A DNA stretch of 25,598 nt from Coriobacteriia bacterium (GTDB lineage Bacteria > Actinomycetota > Coriobacteriia > Anaerosomatales > Anaerosomataceae), in assembly GCA_016938395.1 (NCBI GenBank), contig JAFGUS010000043.1:1-25598 (forward strand). Direction: 5' to 3'. The notes below the pieces were generated by a model. The model made no database searches and had not been told where the DNA came from. It saw only the letters and a program-made list of their open reading frames with translations. Of this stretch, positions 7,131 through 15,740 are shown in pieces; the stretch's first letter is position 1, and every line of letters starts with the position of its first letter. The position numbers and the translations under genes are program-made.

Positions 7131-7928
7131 CTACAGCACGATGCCGATGACGATGACGAGTGCGCCTCCCAGCACGAGGGTGGCCCAGTCGGACGGACGC
7201 ATGACCGCGATGTTGAGTCGCGTACGCCCTGCACCCCCACGATAGCACCGCGACTCCATAGCCACGGCAAGCTCCTCGGCACGCCTGAACAGATTCACGA
7301 ACAGCGGCACGAGGACGGGCACGAACGCCTTCGCACGCCTGAGGGGTCCGCCCTCGTCGAAGCGCGCGCCCCGGGCAGCCTGCGCGGTCATGATCTTCTC
7401 GGCCTCTTGCGCCGTGGTGGGGATGAAGCGGAGTGCGATCGTGAGCATCATCGCGACCTCGCCCGCCGGAAAGCGGACGACGCGAAGCGGGCGCATCACG
7501 TACTCCAGCCCGTCGGTGAGCTGGACCGGCGTCGTCGTAAGCGTGAGCAGCGAGGTCCCCACCACGAGGAGCATGATCCGCGTCGCGAAGAACACGCCCT
7601 CGAGGAGTCCGGGACCGTCCACGCCAAGCGGGCCGATACGCACGAGCGTCACCGTCGCAGGGTTCCAGCGAAGGGCGTGCGCGAGGAGCGTGAACGCCAG
7701 GATGACGGTGAGCGCCTTGATGCCCCGGAGCGCGATGCGCCAGGGGACGCGCGACACCCGGACCGCCGCGCCGACAGCCAGGGCCATGACGACGAGGCCC
7801 ACGTAGTCGTCCACCAGGAAGATGCCCGCAGTGAAGAGCGCAACCAGGCCCATCTTCGCTCGAGCGTCCATGAAGTGCACCGGAGACGACACCGGCACGT
7901 ACTGGCCGAACCCGCCCGTCAGTCTCAT
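7131..7928 (-). CDS. ecfT: ECF transporter transmembrane (T) component
   Basis: Membrane coupler of a group II energy-coupling-factor transporter: it joins the two ATPases to exchangeable vitamin-binding S components. The 265-residue protein has hydrophobic segments near 27-57, 71-85, 111-130, 201-214 and 248-265. It carries the two cytoplasmic coupling motifs, QAARG (183-187) and SRCYRG (226-231), each with the x-Arg-x core that seats in the ATPase grooves. ATG 7928 overlaps the ecfA2 stop by four bases (ATGA), so translation is coupled. No S component is in the window, which fits the shared-module type whose S genes are scattered. Confidence 0.95.
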   Translation of the reverse strand: MRLTGGFGQYVPVSSPVHFMDARAKMGLVALFTAGIFLVDDYVGLVVMALAVGAAVRVSRVPWRIALRGIKALTVILAFTLLAHALRWNPATVTLVRIGPLGVDGPGLLEGVFFATRIMLLVVGTSLLTLTTTPVQLTDGLEYVMRPLRVVRFPAGEVAMMLTIALRFIPTTAQEAEKIMTAQAARGARFDEGGPLRRAKAFVPVLVPLFVNLFRRAEELAVAMESRCYRGGAGRTRLNIAVMRPSDWATLVLGGALVIVIGIVL

Positions 7929-8758
7929 CGGCTCACCTCCCGTGCCGAGCGCACGAGCGCGTCAGCGGCAGCGGCGGGGTCGAACTCCATGCGGGGAAGA
8001 TCGGCGCCACGTTCGCGCGCGAGCAGCTGCGTCCGCACGAGCTCCGGCAGCCGCACTCCTGCAGCCAGATACTCGTCCGCCCGCTCGTAGACCGACGCAA
8101 GCGGGCCTGCGAACATGGCCGTCCCACCCGCAAGCACGAGTACGCTATCGGCGTGTGCGAGGAACTCCTCGGGGTCGTGCGTCACCACGACGCATCCGGC
8201 TCGCTCCCGTTCGCGGACGATGGCGGCGACCACATCCCGCCGCCCCGCGGCATCCAGTCCCGCGGTGGGCTCGTCGAGGAGCAGGTACGGCGCGCGCATG
8301 GCGAGCGCACCCGCGATCGCAACTCGTCGGGCCTCTCCGCCCGAGAGCGTGAACGGCGATCGGTCCCCGAACGCCTGGGGATCGAGACCCACCGCCGCCA
8401 GGGCCTTCGCGGCCTCCGAATCCGGATCGTCCGCGCCGAGGTTACGAGGCCCGAAGGCGACATCGGCGAGCACCGTCTCGGCGAAGAACTGGGACTCGGG
8501 GTTCTGGAAGACGATCGACACCGCACCGCGCGCTTCGCGTGCCGATGGCGCCACGCCGTCAACGCTCACCGAGCCCGCGCCCGGTTCGAGAAGCCCCGCA
8601 AGCAGCCGGAGCAGCGTGGACTTGCCCGAGCCCGTGGTTCCGGCGACCAGCACGAGCATCCCCGGAGCGACCTCGAGATCGATGTCCCGCACGGCCTCGA
8701 CCGCGAACCCCGTGTTGCGCCCGTACGTGTACCCGAGGCGATGCGCTATCAGCGCCAT
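7925..8758 (-). CDS. ecfA2: ECF transporter ATPase component EcfA2
   Basis: One of the two ABC ATPases of the ECF vitamin transporter, 277 residues. It shows Walker A GTTGSGKST (40-48), Q-loop FQNPESQFF (84-92), signature LSGGEARRVAIAGAL (138-152), Walker B YLLLDEP (158-164) and the switch His194 (VVTHD). The EARR after the signature resembles the QMRR of EcfA2 proteins, while its upstream neighbour has the QKQR of EcfA1. The signature is LSGGE rather than LSGGQ. ATG 8758 lies inside the end of ecfA1, giving a 10-base overlap. A longer in-frame extension to 9343 runs through the coding region of ecfA1 and is not real. Confidence 0.96.
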   Translation of the reverse strand: MALIAHRLGYTYGRNTGFAVEAVRDIDLEVAPGMLVLVAGTTGSGKSTLLRLLAGLLEPGAGSVSVDGVAPSAREARGAVSIVFQNPESQFFAETVLADVAFGPRNLGADDPDSEAAKALAAVGLDPQAFGDRSPFTLSGGEARRVAIAGALAMRAPYLLLDEPTAGLDAAGRRDVVAAIVRERERAGCVVVTHDPEEFLAHADSVLVLAGGTAMFAGPLASVYERADEYLAAGVRLPELVRTQLLARERGADLPRMEFDPAAAADALVRSAREVSR

Positions 8759-9561
8759 AACGCATCCACCACCGTCTCGGCATCGAGCGCTCCTGGCGGG
8801 ATGTCGATGCCGGCGTCTCGCAACGCCGTTGCGAGCATCGTCATCGGAGGGAGATCGAGACCGAGTGCGGCTGCGCGCCCCGGCGCGGCGAGCAACTCGT
8901 CCGGTGTGCCGTCGAACGCGACGCGACCGCAATCGAGGACCACCATGCGATCGGCATCGGACACGTCCTCGAGACGGTGCGTGATGTGGAGCACGCCGAC
9001 ACCCGTCGCTCTCAAGCCACGGAGCACTGCAAGCACCTCGGCACGGCCGACTCCGTCGAGCATCGCCGTGGGCTCGTCGAGCACGAGATACGCGGGCTCG
9101 AGCGCAAGCGCTCCGGCGATGGCGAGACGCTGCTTCTGGCCCTCGGACAGCAAGTGTGGCTCGCGCCGCTGGAGTCCGTCGAGACCCACGGCCGCGAGCG
9201 CGGCGTCGACCCTTGTGCGCAGCTCCTCGCGCGCTACGCCGAGGTTCTCCGGCCCGAAGGCCACGTCCTCCTCGACAACGGTGCCGACGATCTGGTTCTC
9301 GGGATTCTGCTGCACGAACCCCACACGGCTGCGGATACGCCACATGGCGTCGTGGTCACGCGTGTCCATGCCGTCGACCATCACGGTACCGATCTCCGGC
9401 ACGAGCAGGGCGTTGCACATGCGCGCCAGCGTCGATTTCCCCGAACCGTTGCTGCCGAGCAGCGCGACGCACTCGCCCGGTGCTACGGTGATCGACACGC
9501 CATCAAGAGCCGGGCGCTCAGCGCCCGGATAGACGAACGTCACCTGGCCGATCTCGATCAT
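8749..9561 (-). CDS. ecfA1: ECF transporter ATPase component EcfA1
   Basis: Partner ATPase of the ECF transporter, 270 residues. Visible motifs are Walker A GSNGSGKST (36-44), Q-loop VQQNPENQ (83-90), signature LSEGQKQRLAIAGAL (138-152), Walker B YLVLDEP (158-164) and His195. The signature's second Gly is Glu (LSEGQ), a mild departure. ATG 9561 was chosen because GGAGG lies four bases upstream and MIEIGQVTFVYPG is a natural ABC start; the open frame upstream to 9675 only crosses the gap and the end of rplQ. It follows rplQ after 76 bases that hold a strong hairpin. Confidence 0.96.
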   Translation of the reverse strand: MIEIGQVTFVYPGAERPALDGVSITVAPGECVALLGSNGSGKSTLARMCNALLVPEIGTVMVDGMDTRDHDAMWRIRSRVGFVQQNPENQIVGTVVEEDVAFGPENLGVAREELRTRVDAALAAVGLDGLQRREPHLLSEGQKQRLAIAGALALEPAYLVLDEPTAMLDGVGRAEVLAVLRGLRATGVGVLHITHRLEDVSDADRMVVLDCGRVAFDGTPDELLAAPGRAAALGLDLPPMTMLATALRDAGIDIPPGALDAETVVDALWR

Positions 9562-9574
9562 GCGACCTCCGAAG

Positions 9575-9615
9575 CGCACGGAGGGCCCCGCATCGAGCGA
9601 GGCCCTCTCCGTGCG
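9575..9615 (-). terminator. Hairpin after rplQ, likely terminator of the alpha block
   Basis: Two arms of 13 and 15 bases (9575-9587 and 9601-9615) pair along their length with a two-base bulge and a 13-base loop. The hairpin starts 22 bases past the rplQ stop and ends 13 bases before the ecfA1 start, next to its ribosome site. No T-run follows, so partial termination or attenuation before the ECF genes is as likely as full termination. Confidence 0.65.
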
Positions 9616-9637
9616 CCACGACCCTCGCGGGCCGATA

Positions 9638-9991
9638 CTAGTCCACGAGCTCCATGATGACCATCGGCGCGGCATCTCCCTTGCGGGGGCCGAGCTTCAG
9701 GATCCGCGTGTATCCGCCATCGCGGTCAGCGAAACGCGGTGCGATGTCATCGAAGACCTTCTTGACCAGTGCCTGGTCGCCCAGCTCGGCCAGCGCGAGG
9801 CGGCGGGCGTGAACATCTCCGCGCTTGCCCCAGCCGATGATGCGGTCGACGAGCGCGCGGACTTCCTTCGCCCGCGTCTCCGTCGTCTTGATGCGCTCGT
9901 TGGCGAGCAGCGCGGCAGCGAGGCTGCGGAGCATAGCCCGCGTGTGGCTCGCGTCGGTGCCGAGCTTGCGCCCCTTCTTCGCGTGTCTCAT
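9638..9991 (-). CDS. rplQ: 50S ribosomal protein L17
   Basis: Large-subunit protein near the exit tunnel and the last ribosomal gene of the alpha block. The 117-residue product starts [11 protein letters not shown] and contains [14 protein letters not shown] and [17 protein letters not shown], all typical. ATG 9991 was chosen on this canonical start; the frame upstream overlaps the rpoA end and is not used. It begins 14 bases after rpoA and is followed by a strong hairpin. Confidence 0.98.
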   Translation of the reverse strand: MRHAKKGRKLGTDASHTRAMLRSLAAALLANERIKTTETRAKEVRALVDRIIGWGKRGDVHARRLALAELGDQALVKKVFDDIAPRFADRDGGYTRILKLGPRKGDAAPMVIMELVD

Positions 9992-10005
9992 GTCCTCAAG
10001 TTCTC

Positions 10006-10944
10006 CTAGCCTGCGAGTCCCAGGCCCATGGCCTGAAGCTTGTCCTTGACTTCCTCGATCGACTTCGCGCCGAAGTTGCGGATGTTGAGCAGGTCGGCCT
10101 CGCTGCACTCGGTGAGCTGGCCGATGCTGTTGACACCCTGACGCTTCAGGCAGTTGTACGACCTCACCGAGAGGTCGAGGTCCTCGATCGGGCGCTCGAG
10201 CACGCTGTTCTTCTCATCGGCCGCGGCCTGGAAGATGCCGTCCTCGGGAAGCTCGCTCTCGGCCTGGTCGAGGAAGAGCATCATGTGCTCGTTCACGATC
10301 CGGGCAGCACGCGCGACCGCGTCAGCGGGGCTGACGGCGCCGTTGGTCTCGACCTCGAGTACGACCTTGTCGTAGTCGGTGCGCTGGCCCACGCGCGTGT
10401 TCTCCACGACGTACGTGCACCGCGTCACCGGGCTGAACAGCGAGTCGACCGTGATGACGCCGAGCGGGTCCTCGGGACGCTTGTTGCGGTCGGCGGAGAC
10501 GTAGCCGCGCGACACGCCGATGCGGATGCTCATCTCGAGATGCGCGCCCTTCTCGAGCGTGGCGATGACGTGGTCGGGGTTGATGAGCTCGAACTCGGCG
10601 GGGACCCTGAGGTCCTTGCCGGTAACGGCACCCGGACCCTTGACGTCAAGCGTCGCGACGCCGTCGCCCTCACCGATACCGGTCTCGCTGAAGACGAGAC
10701 CCTTCACGTTGAGCACGACATCGGTGACATCCTCACGGATGCCTTCGATGGTTGAGAACTCGTGGCGCACGCCCTCGATGCGGATCGAGGTAGCAGCGGC
10801 GCCTTCGAGCGACGACAGCAGCACCCGGCGCATCGAGTTGCCCAGGGTGTAGCCATAGCCGCGCTCGAGCGGCTCCACGATGTACCGCGCGGTACGCGAG
10901 TCGATCTCCTCGACGGTGACCTGCGGCCTCATAAACTCGGTCAT
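10006..10944 (-). CDS. rpoA: DNA-directed RNA polymerase subunit alpha
   Basis: Alpha subunit: the N-terminal domain dimerises and scaffolds beta and beta', and the C-terminal domain contacts UP elements and activators. The 312-residue product has the dimerisation region [20 protein letters not shown], a linker near residues 230-250, and a C-terminal helix-hairpin-helix domain with [14 protein letters not shown] and [19 protein letters not shown] 10944 ([13 protein letters not shown]) has AAGGAGG eight bases upstream; an in-frame upstream extension to 11022 reads through the rpsD end and was rejected. It follows rpsD by 31 bases. Confidence 0.98.
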   Translation of the reverse strand: MTEFMRPQVTVEEIDSRTARYIVEPLERGYGYTLGNSMRRVLLSSLEGAAATSIRIEGVRHEFSTIEGIREDVTDVVLNVKGLVFSETGIGEGDGVATLDVKGPGAVTGKDLRVPAEFELINPDHVIATLEKGAHLEMSIRIGVSRGYVSADRNKRPEDPLGVITVDSLFSPVTRCTYVVENTRVGQRTDYDKVVLEVETNGAVSPADAVARAARIVNEHMMLFLDQAESELPEDGIFQAAADEKNSVLERPIEDLDLSVRSYNCLKRQGVNSIGQLTECSEADLLNIRNFGAKSIEEVKDKLQAMGLGLAG

Positions 10945-10975
10945 GCGGTTTGCCTCCTTGGCTGGCAAGGCGTGG

Positions 10976-11602
10976 TTACTTGGAGTAGAGCTCGACGATG
11001 AGCTGCTCGCGCAACGGAGCATCGATTTGCTCGCGCGCCGGCAGTGATAGCACTTTGCCCTGCAGCTTCTCGACGTCCACCTCGAGCCAGCCCGGAATCT
11101 CGATCTTGGACGACGAGATCAGGGCCGCTTTGATGGTGGTGAGGTCCTTGGCCTTCTCGCCCACCGCGATGAGCGTGCCGGGGCGCACGCGGAACGACGG
11201 GATGTCGACCCGACGGCCGTCCACCGTGAAGTGGCCGTGCCGAACGAGCTGACGGGCCTCGTCACGCGATGCCGCGAAACCGAGGCGGTACACGACGTTG
11301 TCGAGCCGGCTCTCGAGCAGGCGCAGCAGGTTCTCGCCGGTGATGCCGGGCTGACGCGTCGCGATCTGGTAGTACGTGCGGAACTGCTTCTCCAGAAGGC
11401 CGTAGATGCGCTTGGCCTTCTGCTTCTCGCGCAGCTGCACGCGGTACTCCGAGTCCCGCGGGCGCTTCTTGCCCGCCTGACCCGGGGGATACGGGCGCTT
11501 CTCGATGCCACACTTGTCGGTGTAGCAGCGATCGCCCTTCAGAAAGAGCTTCTCACCTTCACGGCGGCACTGTCTGCAGTCCGCCCCTGTGTAACGTGCC
11601 AT
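10976..11602 (-). CDS. rpsD: 30S ribosomal protein S4, zinc-binding form
   Basis: Primary 16S rRNA-binding protein that nucleates the 30S body and often represses its own operon. At 208 residues it is the standard length. The N-terminus has Cys9, Cys12, Cys26 and Cys31 (C-x2-C-x13-C-x4-C), the zinc-knuckle form seen in Thermus rather than the cysteine-free form. The S4 RNA-binding domain is in the second half ([20 protein letters not shown], then the [13 protein letters not shown] region). ATG 11602 gives the canonical MARYTGA start. It lies 23 bases after rpsK, in the order rpsM-rpsK-rpsD-rpoA. Confidence 0.98.
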   Translation of the reverse strand: MARYTGADCRQCRREGEKLFLKGDRCYTDKCGIEKRPYPPGQAGKKRPRDSEYRVQLREKQKAKRIYGLLEKQFRTYYQIATRQPGITGENLLRLLESRLDNVVYRLGFAASRDEARQLVRHGHFTVDGRRVDIPSFRVRPGTLIAVGEKAKDLTTIKAALISSSKIEIPGWLEVDVEKLQGKVLSLPAREQIDAPLREQLIVELYSK

Positions 11603-11625
11603 AGAGGTCGTTCCTCCTACGAGAG

Positions 11626-12027
11626 CTACACGCGGCGGCGCTTGCGCTGCCGACAGCCGTTGTGCGGGACGGGGGTCCGGTCCTGGATGCTCGCGATTTC
11701 GAGACCCGCCGCCTGAAGCGAACGGATCGCGGTCTCGCGGCCGGAGCCGGGACCCTTGACGAACACCGACACCTTGCGCACGCCGTGCTCCTGAGCGAGC
11801 TTCGCGCAGGACTCGGCGGCAAGCTGCGCCGCGAACGGCGTCGACTTGCGCGAGCCCTTGAAGCCCACCTGGCCGGCGGACTTCCACGCGATCACGTTGC
11901 CCGACGGGTCGGTGATGGAGATGATCGTGTTGTTGAACGTGCTCTTGATGTAGGCCTGGCCGACCGCGATGTTCTTGCGTTCGCTGCGGCGGACCCGGCT
12001 CTTGACGTTCTTCTTCTTGGCGGCCAT
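11626..12027 (-). CDS. rpsK: 30S ribosomal protein S11
   Basis: Platform protein that contacts the mRNA near the E site. The 133-residue product carries the family core ([20 protein letters not shown], then [15 protein letters not shown]) and the basic C-terminus [10 protein letters not shown]. It starts three bases after the rpsM stop. Length and motifs are ordinary. Confidence 0.98.
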   Translation of the reverse strand: MAAKKKNVKSRVRRSERKNIAVGQAYIKSTFNNTIISITDPSGNVIAWKSAGQVGFKGSRKSTPFAAQLAAESCAKLAQEHGVRKVSVFVKGPGSGRETAIRSLQAAGLEIASIQDRTPVPHNGCRQRKRRRV

Positions 12028-12030
12028 GTG

Positions 12031-12405
12031 CTACTTGCCCTTCTTCTTCGCGCCGATCTGGCGGCGGGGGCCCTTGCGGGTACGCGCGTTGGTGTGCGTA
12101 CGCTGCCCGCGAACCGGCAGACCCTTGCGGTGCCGAAGCCCTCGGTAGCAGCCGATCTCCATCAGCCGCTTGATGTTCTGGCTGACCTCACGGCGCAGAT
12201 CACCCTCGACCTTGAGATTGCGGTCGATGAACTCGCGCAGCCGGACGACCTCTTCTTCAGTGAGGTTCCGGACGCGCGTGTCGGGATTGATGCCCGTCTC
12301 GCGCAGAATCTGCTGCGCGGTGGTGAGGCCGATGCCGAAGATGTAGGTCAAGCCGATCTCAACGCGCTTCTCGCGCGGGAGGTCGACGCCTGCGATGCGT
12401 GCCAA
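12031..12405 (-). CDS. rpsM: 30S ribosomal protein S13
   Basis: Head protein that bridges to the 50S and touches P-site tRNA. The 124-residue product starts [17 protein letters not shown] and ends in a Lys-rich tail ([13 protein letters not shown]). The start codon is TTG at 12405, supported by AGGAGGG eight bases upstream and by the exact family N-terminus; there is no ATG at that position. It follows rpmJ by 19 bases. Confidence 0.98.
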   Translation of the reverse strand: MARIAGVDLPREKRVEIGLTYIFGIGLTTAQQILRETGINPDTRVRNLTEEEVVRLREFIDRNLKVEGDLRREVSQNIKRLMEIGCYRGLRHRKGLPVRGQRTHTNARTRKGPRRQIGAKKKGK

Positions 12406-12424
12406 AGCCCGCTCCCTCCTGGTC

Positions 12425-12538
12425 CTAGCCCTGCCGCTGCTTGTGACGCGGGTTCTCGCAGATCACGAGCACCCGGCCGTGGCGGCGGATGACCTTGCAC
12501 TTCTCACACATCTTCTTCACAGAAGGTCTGACTTTCAT
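12425..12538 (-). CDS. rpmJ: 50S ribosomal protein L36, zinc-ribbon form
   Basis: Smallest large-subunit protein, 37 residues. Reading from ATG 12538 gives [19 protein letters not shown] and on to HKQRQG before a TAG. The zinc ligands C11, C14, C27 and H32 (C-x2-C-x12-C-x4-H) are all present. It has GAGGA about six bases before the start and sits between infA and rpsM, its usual place. Confidence 0.97.
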   Translation of the reverse strand: MKVRPSVKKMCEKCKVIRRHGRVLVICENPRHKQRQG

Positions 12539-12664
12539 TCGTGGTCCTCTTCCGGATCACCGTTCTGTGTATCTATCTCATCGCCCAGCCGCAGGCGTGG
12601 TCTTTCACGTTCGAGTTACTAACACGGCACCGGGTGTCTCCATACCCCTCGGCGAAGAGGAGGC
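12539..12664 (-). other. infA-rpmJ intergenic region
   Basis: 126 bases with no open frame I can support. It holds a small hairpin near the infA end (CCTC-TTCGCC-GAGG) and the rpmJ ribosome site. No good promoter is visible. Confidence 0.4.
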
Positions 12665-12895
12665 TCACTTGAAGCGGTACGTGATCCGTCCCCGGCTCAG
12701 GTCATATGGCGACAGCTCGACCACGACCTTGTCGCCCGGCAGGATGCGGATGTAGTGCATGCGCATCTTGCCTGAGATATGTGCGAGCATCTTGTGCCCG
12801 TTGTCCAACTCCACCCGGAACATGGCGTTTGGAAGGGCCTCCATCACGGTGCCCTCCATCTCTATAGCATCATCGCGCTTCGCCAACGAGGCCAT
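12665..12895 (-). CDS. infA: Translation initiation factor IF-1
   Basis: Binds the 30S A site and helps IF-2 and IF-3 during initiation. The 76-residue OB-fold protein has the family sequence [38 protein letters not shown] and the end [13 protein letters not shown] 12895 ([12 protein letters not shown]) is preceded only by a weak AAGG; the in-frame ATG at 12946 lies upstream of the predicted transcription start and is unlikely. It is the first gene of the alpha block and has its own promoter. Confidence 0.97.
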   Translation of the reverse strand: MASLAKRDDAIEMEGTVMEALPNAMFRVELDNGHKMLAHISGKMRMHYIRILPGDKVVVELSPYDLSRGRITYRFK

Positions 12896-12930
12896 GTCCC
12901 TTCGTAGGAGCCGTGAAGTCGCAAAACGGC

Positions 12931-12959
12931 AGTATATCCAATACACGCGGCAGCGTCCA
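12931..12959 (-). promoter_or_regulatory. Sigma-70-type promoter for infA and the alpha block
   Basis: TGGACG (12959-12954) and TATACT (12936-12931) are spaced by 17 bases on the minus strand, 4 of 6 and 5 of 6 matches to consensus. The transcript would begin near 12924, leaving a leader of about 29 bases. The -10 lies in an AT-richer patch that stands out in this GC-rich window. Confidence 0.65.
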
Positions 12960-12988
12960 CCCCTTCGGGCAGAACCATCACCTGCACC

Positions 12989-13735
12989 TCATTCGATGGT
13001 GAGTACGCGCGGGCCCGCATCGGTCACGGCGATCGTGTGTTCGAAGTGAGCCGAGAGGCTGCCATCGTCGGTCACCACGGTCCATCCGTCGGGTAGCGCA
13101 TGCACTGCCGCCGCTCCGGCGTTCACCATCGGTTCGACGGCGAGGACCATGCCCGGCGTCAGCACGGGTCCGCTGCCGGCACGTCCGTAGTTCGGTACCT
13201 GAGGGTCCTCGTGCATTGAACGTCCGATGCCGTGACCCACGTACTCACGGACGACCGAGAAGCCCGCACCCTCGGCAACCGCCTGAACCGCCGCCGAGAT
13301 ATCGTAGAGCCGGTTTCCCGGCACACAGCGCTCGATGCCCGCCGCAAGTGCTGCCCGGGTGGCGTCCATCAGCCGCTGGGCCTCCGCGGAAACGGCTCCC
13401 ACGGCGAACGTCATCGCCGAGTCGCCATAGTAGCCGTCAACGATCGCACCGCAGTCGACGGAGAGGATCTGCCCCTCGAAGAGCCGACGCGGACCGGGGA
13501 TACCGTGGACGACCTCACCATCGATCGACGTGCAGAGCGTTGCCGGAAAACCATGGTAACCTTTGAAGGCCGGCCGCGCGCCCGCGCCGCGGATCGCCGC
13601 CTCGGCGATCGCATCAAGCTCTCCGGTGGTTATGCCCGGGGCCACGGCCTCACCGACCACGCGCAGTGCCAGGGCGGTGATACGACCGGCCTCACGCATA
13701 ATCTCGAGTTCGTCGGTGGACTTGGTGATGATCAC
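12989..13735 (-). CDS. map: Methionine aminopeptidase, type I
   Basis: Removes the initiator methionine from nascent proteins. The 248-residue enzyme is the short type Ia form without an N-terminal extension. The five metal ligands are in register: D94 (LSVDCG), D105 (YGDSA), H168 (VGHGIG), E201 (AVEPM) and E232 (HFEHT), and His78 (VVHGIP) is also present. The start is GTG 13735, six bases after the adk stop, so it is probably translated by coupling. The order secY-adk-map-infA is standard. Confidence 0.98.
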   Translation of the reverse strand: MIITKSTDELEIMREAGRITALALRVVGEAVAPGITTGELDAIAEAAIRGAGARPAFKGYHGFPATLCTSIDGEVVHGIPGPRRLFEGQILSVDCGAIVDGYYGDSAMTFAVGAVSAEAQRLMDATRAALAAGIERCVPGNRLYDISAAVQAVAEGAGFSVVREYVGHGIGRSMHEDPQVPNYGRAGSGPVLTPGMVLAVEPMVNAGAAAVHALPDGWTVVTDDGSLSAHFEHTIAVTDAGPRVLTIE

Positions 13736-13741
13736 GTGCCG

Positions 13742-14386
13742 TCAGACCCCGATCGCCCGGCTGACCGCGCCGAACACGACATCGACCGGCGCGTTGCCGT
13801 CAACCTCACGCAGCAGACCCGCCGCACGGTAATGATCGATGAGTGGCTTGGTCGAGCGCTCGTAGACGTCCAGCCGGTTGGTGACGGTCGCCACCGTGTC
13901 GTCGTCACGCTGGTAGAGTTCGCCCCCGCACGACGGACACGTGCCGCTGGCGGCCTCTGGCTGCGAGACCACGTTGAAGATCCCGCCGCACTCCTTACAT
14001 GTCCTGCGAGCCGTGAGTCGCGTGACGAGCGCCGACTTGTCGACCTCGACCGACACGACAGCGTCGAGCCGCATGCCGAGTTCGTCGAGCACACCATCCA
14101 GGGCCGTCGCCTGCGCAACAGTCCGCGGAAATCCATCGAGGATGAAGCCCTTGGCGGCGTCGGGCTGGCGGAGCCGTTCCTTCACCAAACCAATCACCAC
14201 CGCGTCGGGCACGAGCTCGCCCTTGTCCATGAACCCCTTGGCAGCCAGGCCGAGCGGCGTCTTGTTGGCGACCGCTTGACGCAGGATGTCACCGGTCGAA
14301 ATGTGCGCCAGACCATACCGTTCGATCAGTTTTGCTGCCTGAGTTCCCTTGCCGGCGCCGGGTGCGCCGAGGAGCATGATGTTCAT
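13742..14386 (-). CDS. adk: Adenylate kinase with zinc-binding LID
   Basis: Interconverts ATP + AMP and 2 ADP. The 214-residue protein has the P-loop GAPGAGKGTQ (7-16), the AMP-binding STGD (30-33) and GFPRTV (85-90), and a long LID with four cysteines, C130, C133, C150 and C153, which bind structural zinc in many Gram-positive enzymes. ATG 14386 has GGGAGGG four bases upstream; the frame upstream to 14551 reads through the end of secY and was rejected. It follows secY by 91 bases that contain a hairpin. Confidence 0.98.
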   Translation of the reverse strand: MNIMLLGAPGAGKGTQAAKLIERYGLAHISTGDILRQAVANKTPLGLAAKGFMDKGELVPDAVVIGLVKERLRQPDAAKGFILDGFPRTVAQATALDGVLDELGMRLDAVVSVEVDKSALVTRLTARRTCKECGGIFNVVSQPEAASGTCPSCGGELYQRDDDTVATVTNRLDVYERSTKPLIDHYRAAGLLREVDGNAPVDVVFGAVSRAIGV

Positions 14387-14454
14387 CGCGCCCTCCCGTC
14401 CCGCCCGGGTCCTCGGCGTCTGTGCGCCGGGGACTCCCAAGGCCTCGCATCTCA

Positions 14455-14470
14455 CGGGCCGCTCGGCCCG
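14455..14470 (-). other. Intergenic hairpin just after secY
   Basis: CGGGCC and GGCCCG form a perfect 6-bp stem around a GAGC tetraloop, seven bases past the secY stop. There is no T-run after it. It could slow polymerase, protect the upstream mRNA end or be chance in GC-rich DNA. Confidence 0.45.
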
Positions 14471-14477
14471 ATTCGTC

Positions 14478-15740
14478 CTACTTGAAGAAACCGTCGTAGT
14501 GGCGCATCTGCAACTGGCTTTCGAGCTGCCGCATCGTCTCGAGCGCGACACCTACCATGATGAGGATAGACGTCCCGCCGAATGCCTGAACGAGCGGATC
14601 ACCTGTCTGCTGGAACAGAATCTGCGGCATGACCGCGATTGCCGCGAGGAACAGCGCACCGGGTAGCGTAATGCGGTTCAGCACGTTCTCGATGTAACTG
14701 CTCGTGGCCTTGCCGGGCCGCACACCGGGGATGAAGCCGCCGTTCTTGCGCAGGTTGTCCGCGGTGTCGATGGGGTTGAAGACGAGCGCGGTGTAGAAGT
14801 AGGTGAAGAACACGATGAACACCGCATAGAGCGTGATGTGCAGCCAGCCGCTCGAGAGAGCCGCCGAGACCTCCTGAAGCCACGCGACGTTGGTGAAGAA
14901 CCGGGCGATGGTGGTCGGGAACAGCAGGATCGACGACGCGAAGATGATCGGGATGACGTTGGCACCGTTCACCTTGAGCGGGATGTACGTCCCCACGCCG
15001 CCGTAGACACGGCGGCCGACCACGCGCTTGGCGTACTGCACGGGGATACGGCGCTGCCCGCGCTCCATGAACACGACCGCGGCGACGACGCCGAGAGAGA
15101 TCATCAGCATCAGCACCATCAAGAGCGTGTTCACCTGGAACGACGCGACGATGGTCTGCGGGAATCGGGACACGATGCTCGCAAAGATGATGAGCGACAT
15201 GCCGTTACCGATACCCCGCTGTGTGATGAGCTCGCCCATCCACATGATCGCTGCGGTGCCGGCGATCAGGCTGATGACGATGACGACTTCTGTCAGGAGG
15301 TTGAAGTCGATGCCCAGACCACCGCTCGCAGCCGGGGCCTGGAACACGGTCAGTAGACCCAAAGACTCGAGGAACGCGATACCGAGGGTCATGTACCGGG
15401 CGGTCTGCGTGATCTTGCGCTGCCCGGCCTCACCCTCCTTCGACCACCGCTCGACCACGGGAATGACCGCCTGCAGCAGCTGCATGATGATGGTCGCCGT
15501 GATGTACGGCATGATGCCGAGCGCGAAGATCGCGAAGTTCTCGAGCGCTCCACCCGCGAACAGGTTGAGCAGTCCGAGCGCGCTGCCCGCGCCCTGCACG
15601 AGTCCCTTGACGTCAGCGGGGTTCACACCCGGAACGGGGATGTGAGCGCCGACACGATACATAGCGACGATCGCGAGCGTGAAGATGATCTTCTTGCGCA
15701 GGTCGGGAATGCGCAGAGCGTTGCGGATGGCCTCGATCAC
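14478..15740 (-). CDS. secY: Preprotein translocase subunit SecY
   Basis: Central pore of the Sec translocon in the cytoplasmic membrane. The 420-residue protein has the N-terminal amphipathic start IRNALRIPDLRKKIIFTLAI, then about ten hydrophobic segments, with the cytoplasmic loop region ERGQRRIPVQYAKRVVGRRV that binds SecA or the ribosome and the later GFIPGVRPGKATSSYIENVL loop. The start is GTG 15740, overlapping the rplO stop by four bases (GTGA), so its translation is tied to L15. Length is near the family norm. Confidence 0.98.
   Translation of the reverse strand: MIEAIRNALRIPDLRKKIIFTLAIVAMYRVGAHIPVPGVNPADVKGLVQGAGSALGLLNLFAGGALENFAIFALGIMPYITATIIMQLLQAVIPVVERWSKEGEAGQRKITQTARYMTLGIAFLESLGLLTVFQAPAASGGLGIDFNLLTEVVIVISLIAGTAAIMWMGELITQRGIGNGMSLIIFASIVSRFPQTIVASFQVNTLLMVLMLMISLGVVAAVVFMERGQRRIPVQYAKRVVGRRVYGGVGTYIPLKVNGANVIPIIFASSILLFPTTIARFFTNVAWLQEVSAALSSGWLHITLYAVFIVFFTYFYTALVFNPIDTADNLRKNGGFIPGVRPGKATSSYIENVLNRITLPGALFLAAIAVMPQILFQQTGDPLVQAFGGTSILIMVGVALETMRQLESQLQMRHYDGFFK

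Noticed and set aside
7925..9343. 472-residue N-terminal extension of EcfA2
   Set aside because: The extra part overlaps most of ecfA1 in another frame; the ABC domain begins at ATG 8758.
12896..12988. Could the AT-rich map-infA gap encode a small protein or RNA?
   Set aside because: The AT-rich patch is explained by the promoter -10 region; no open frame with a ribosome site is present.
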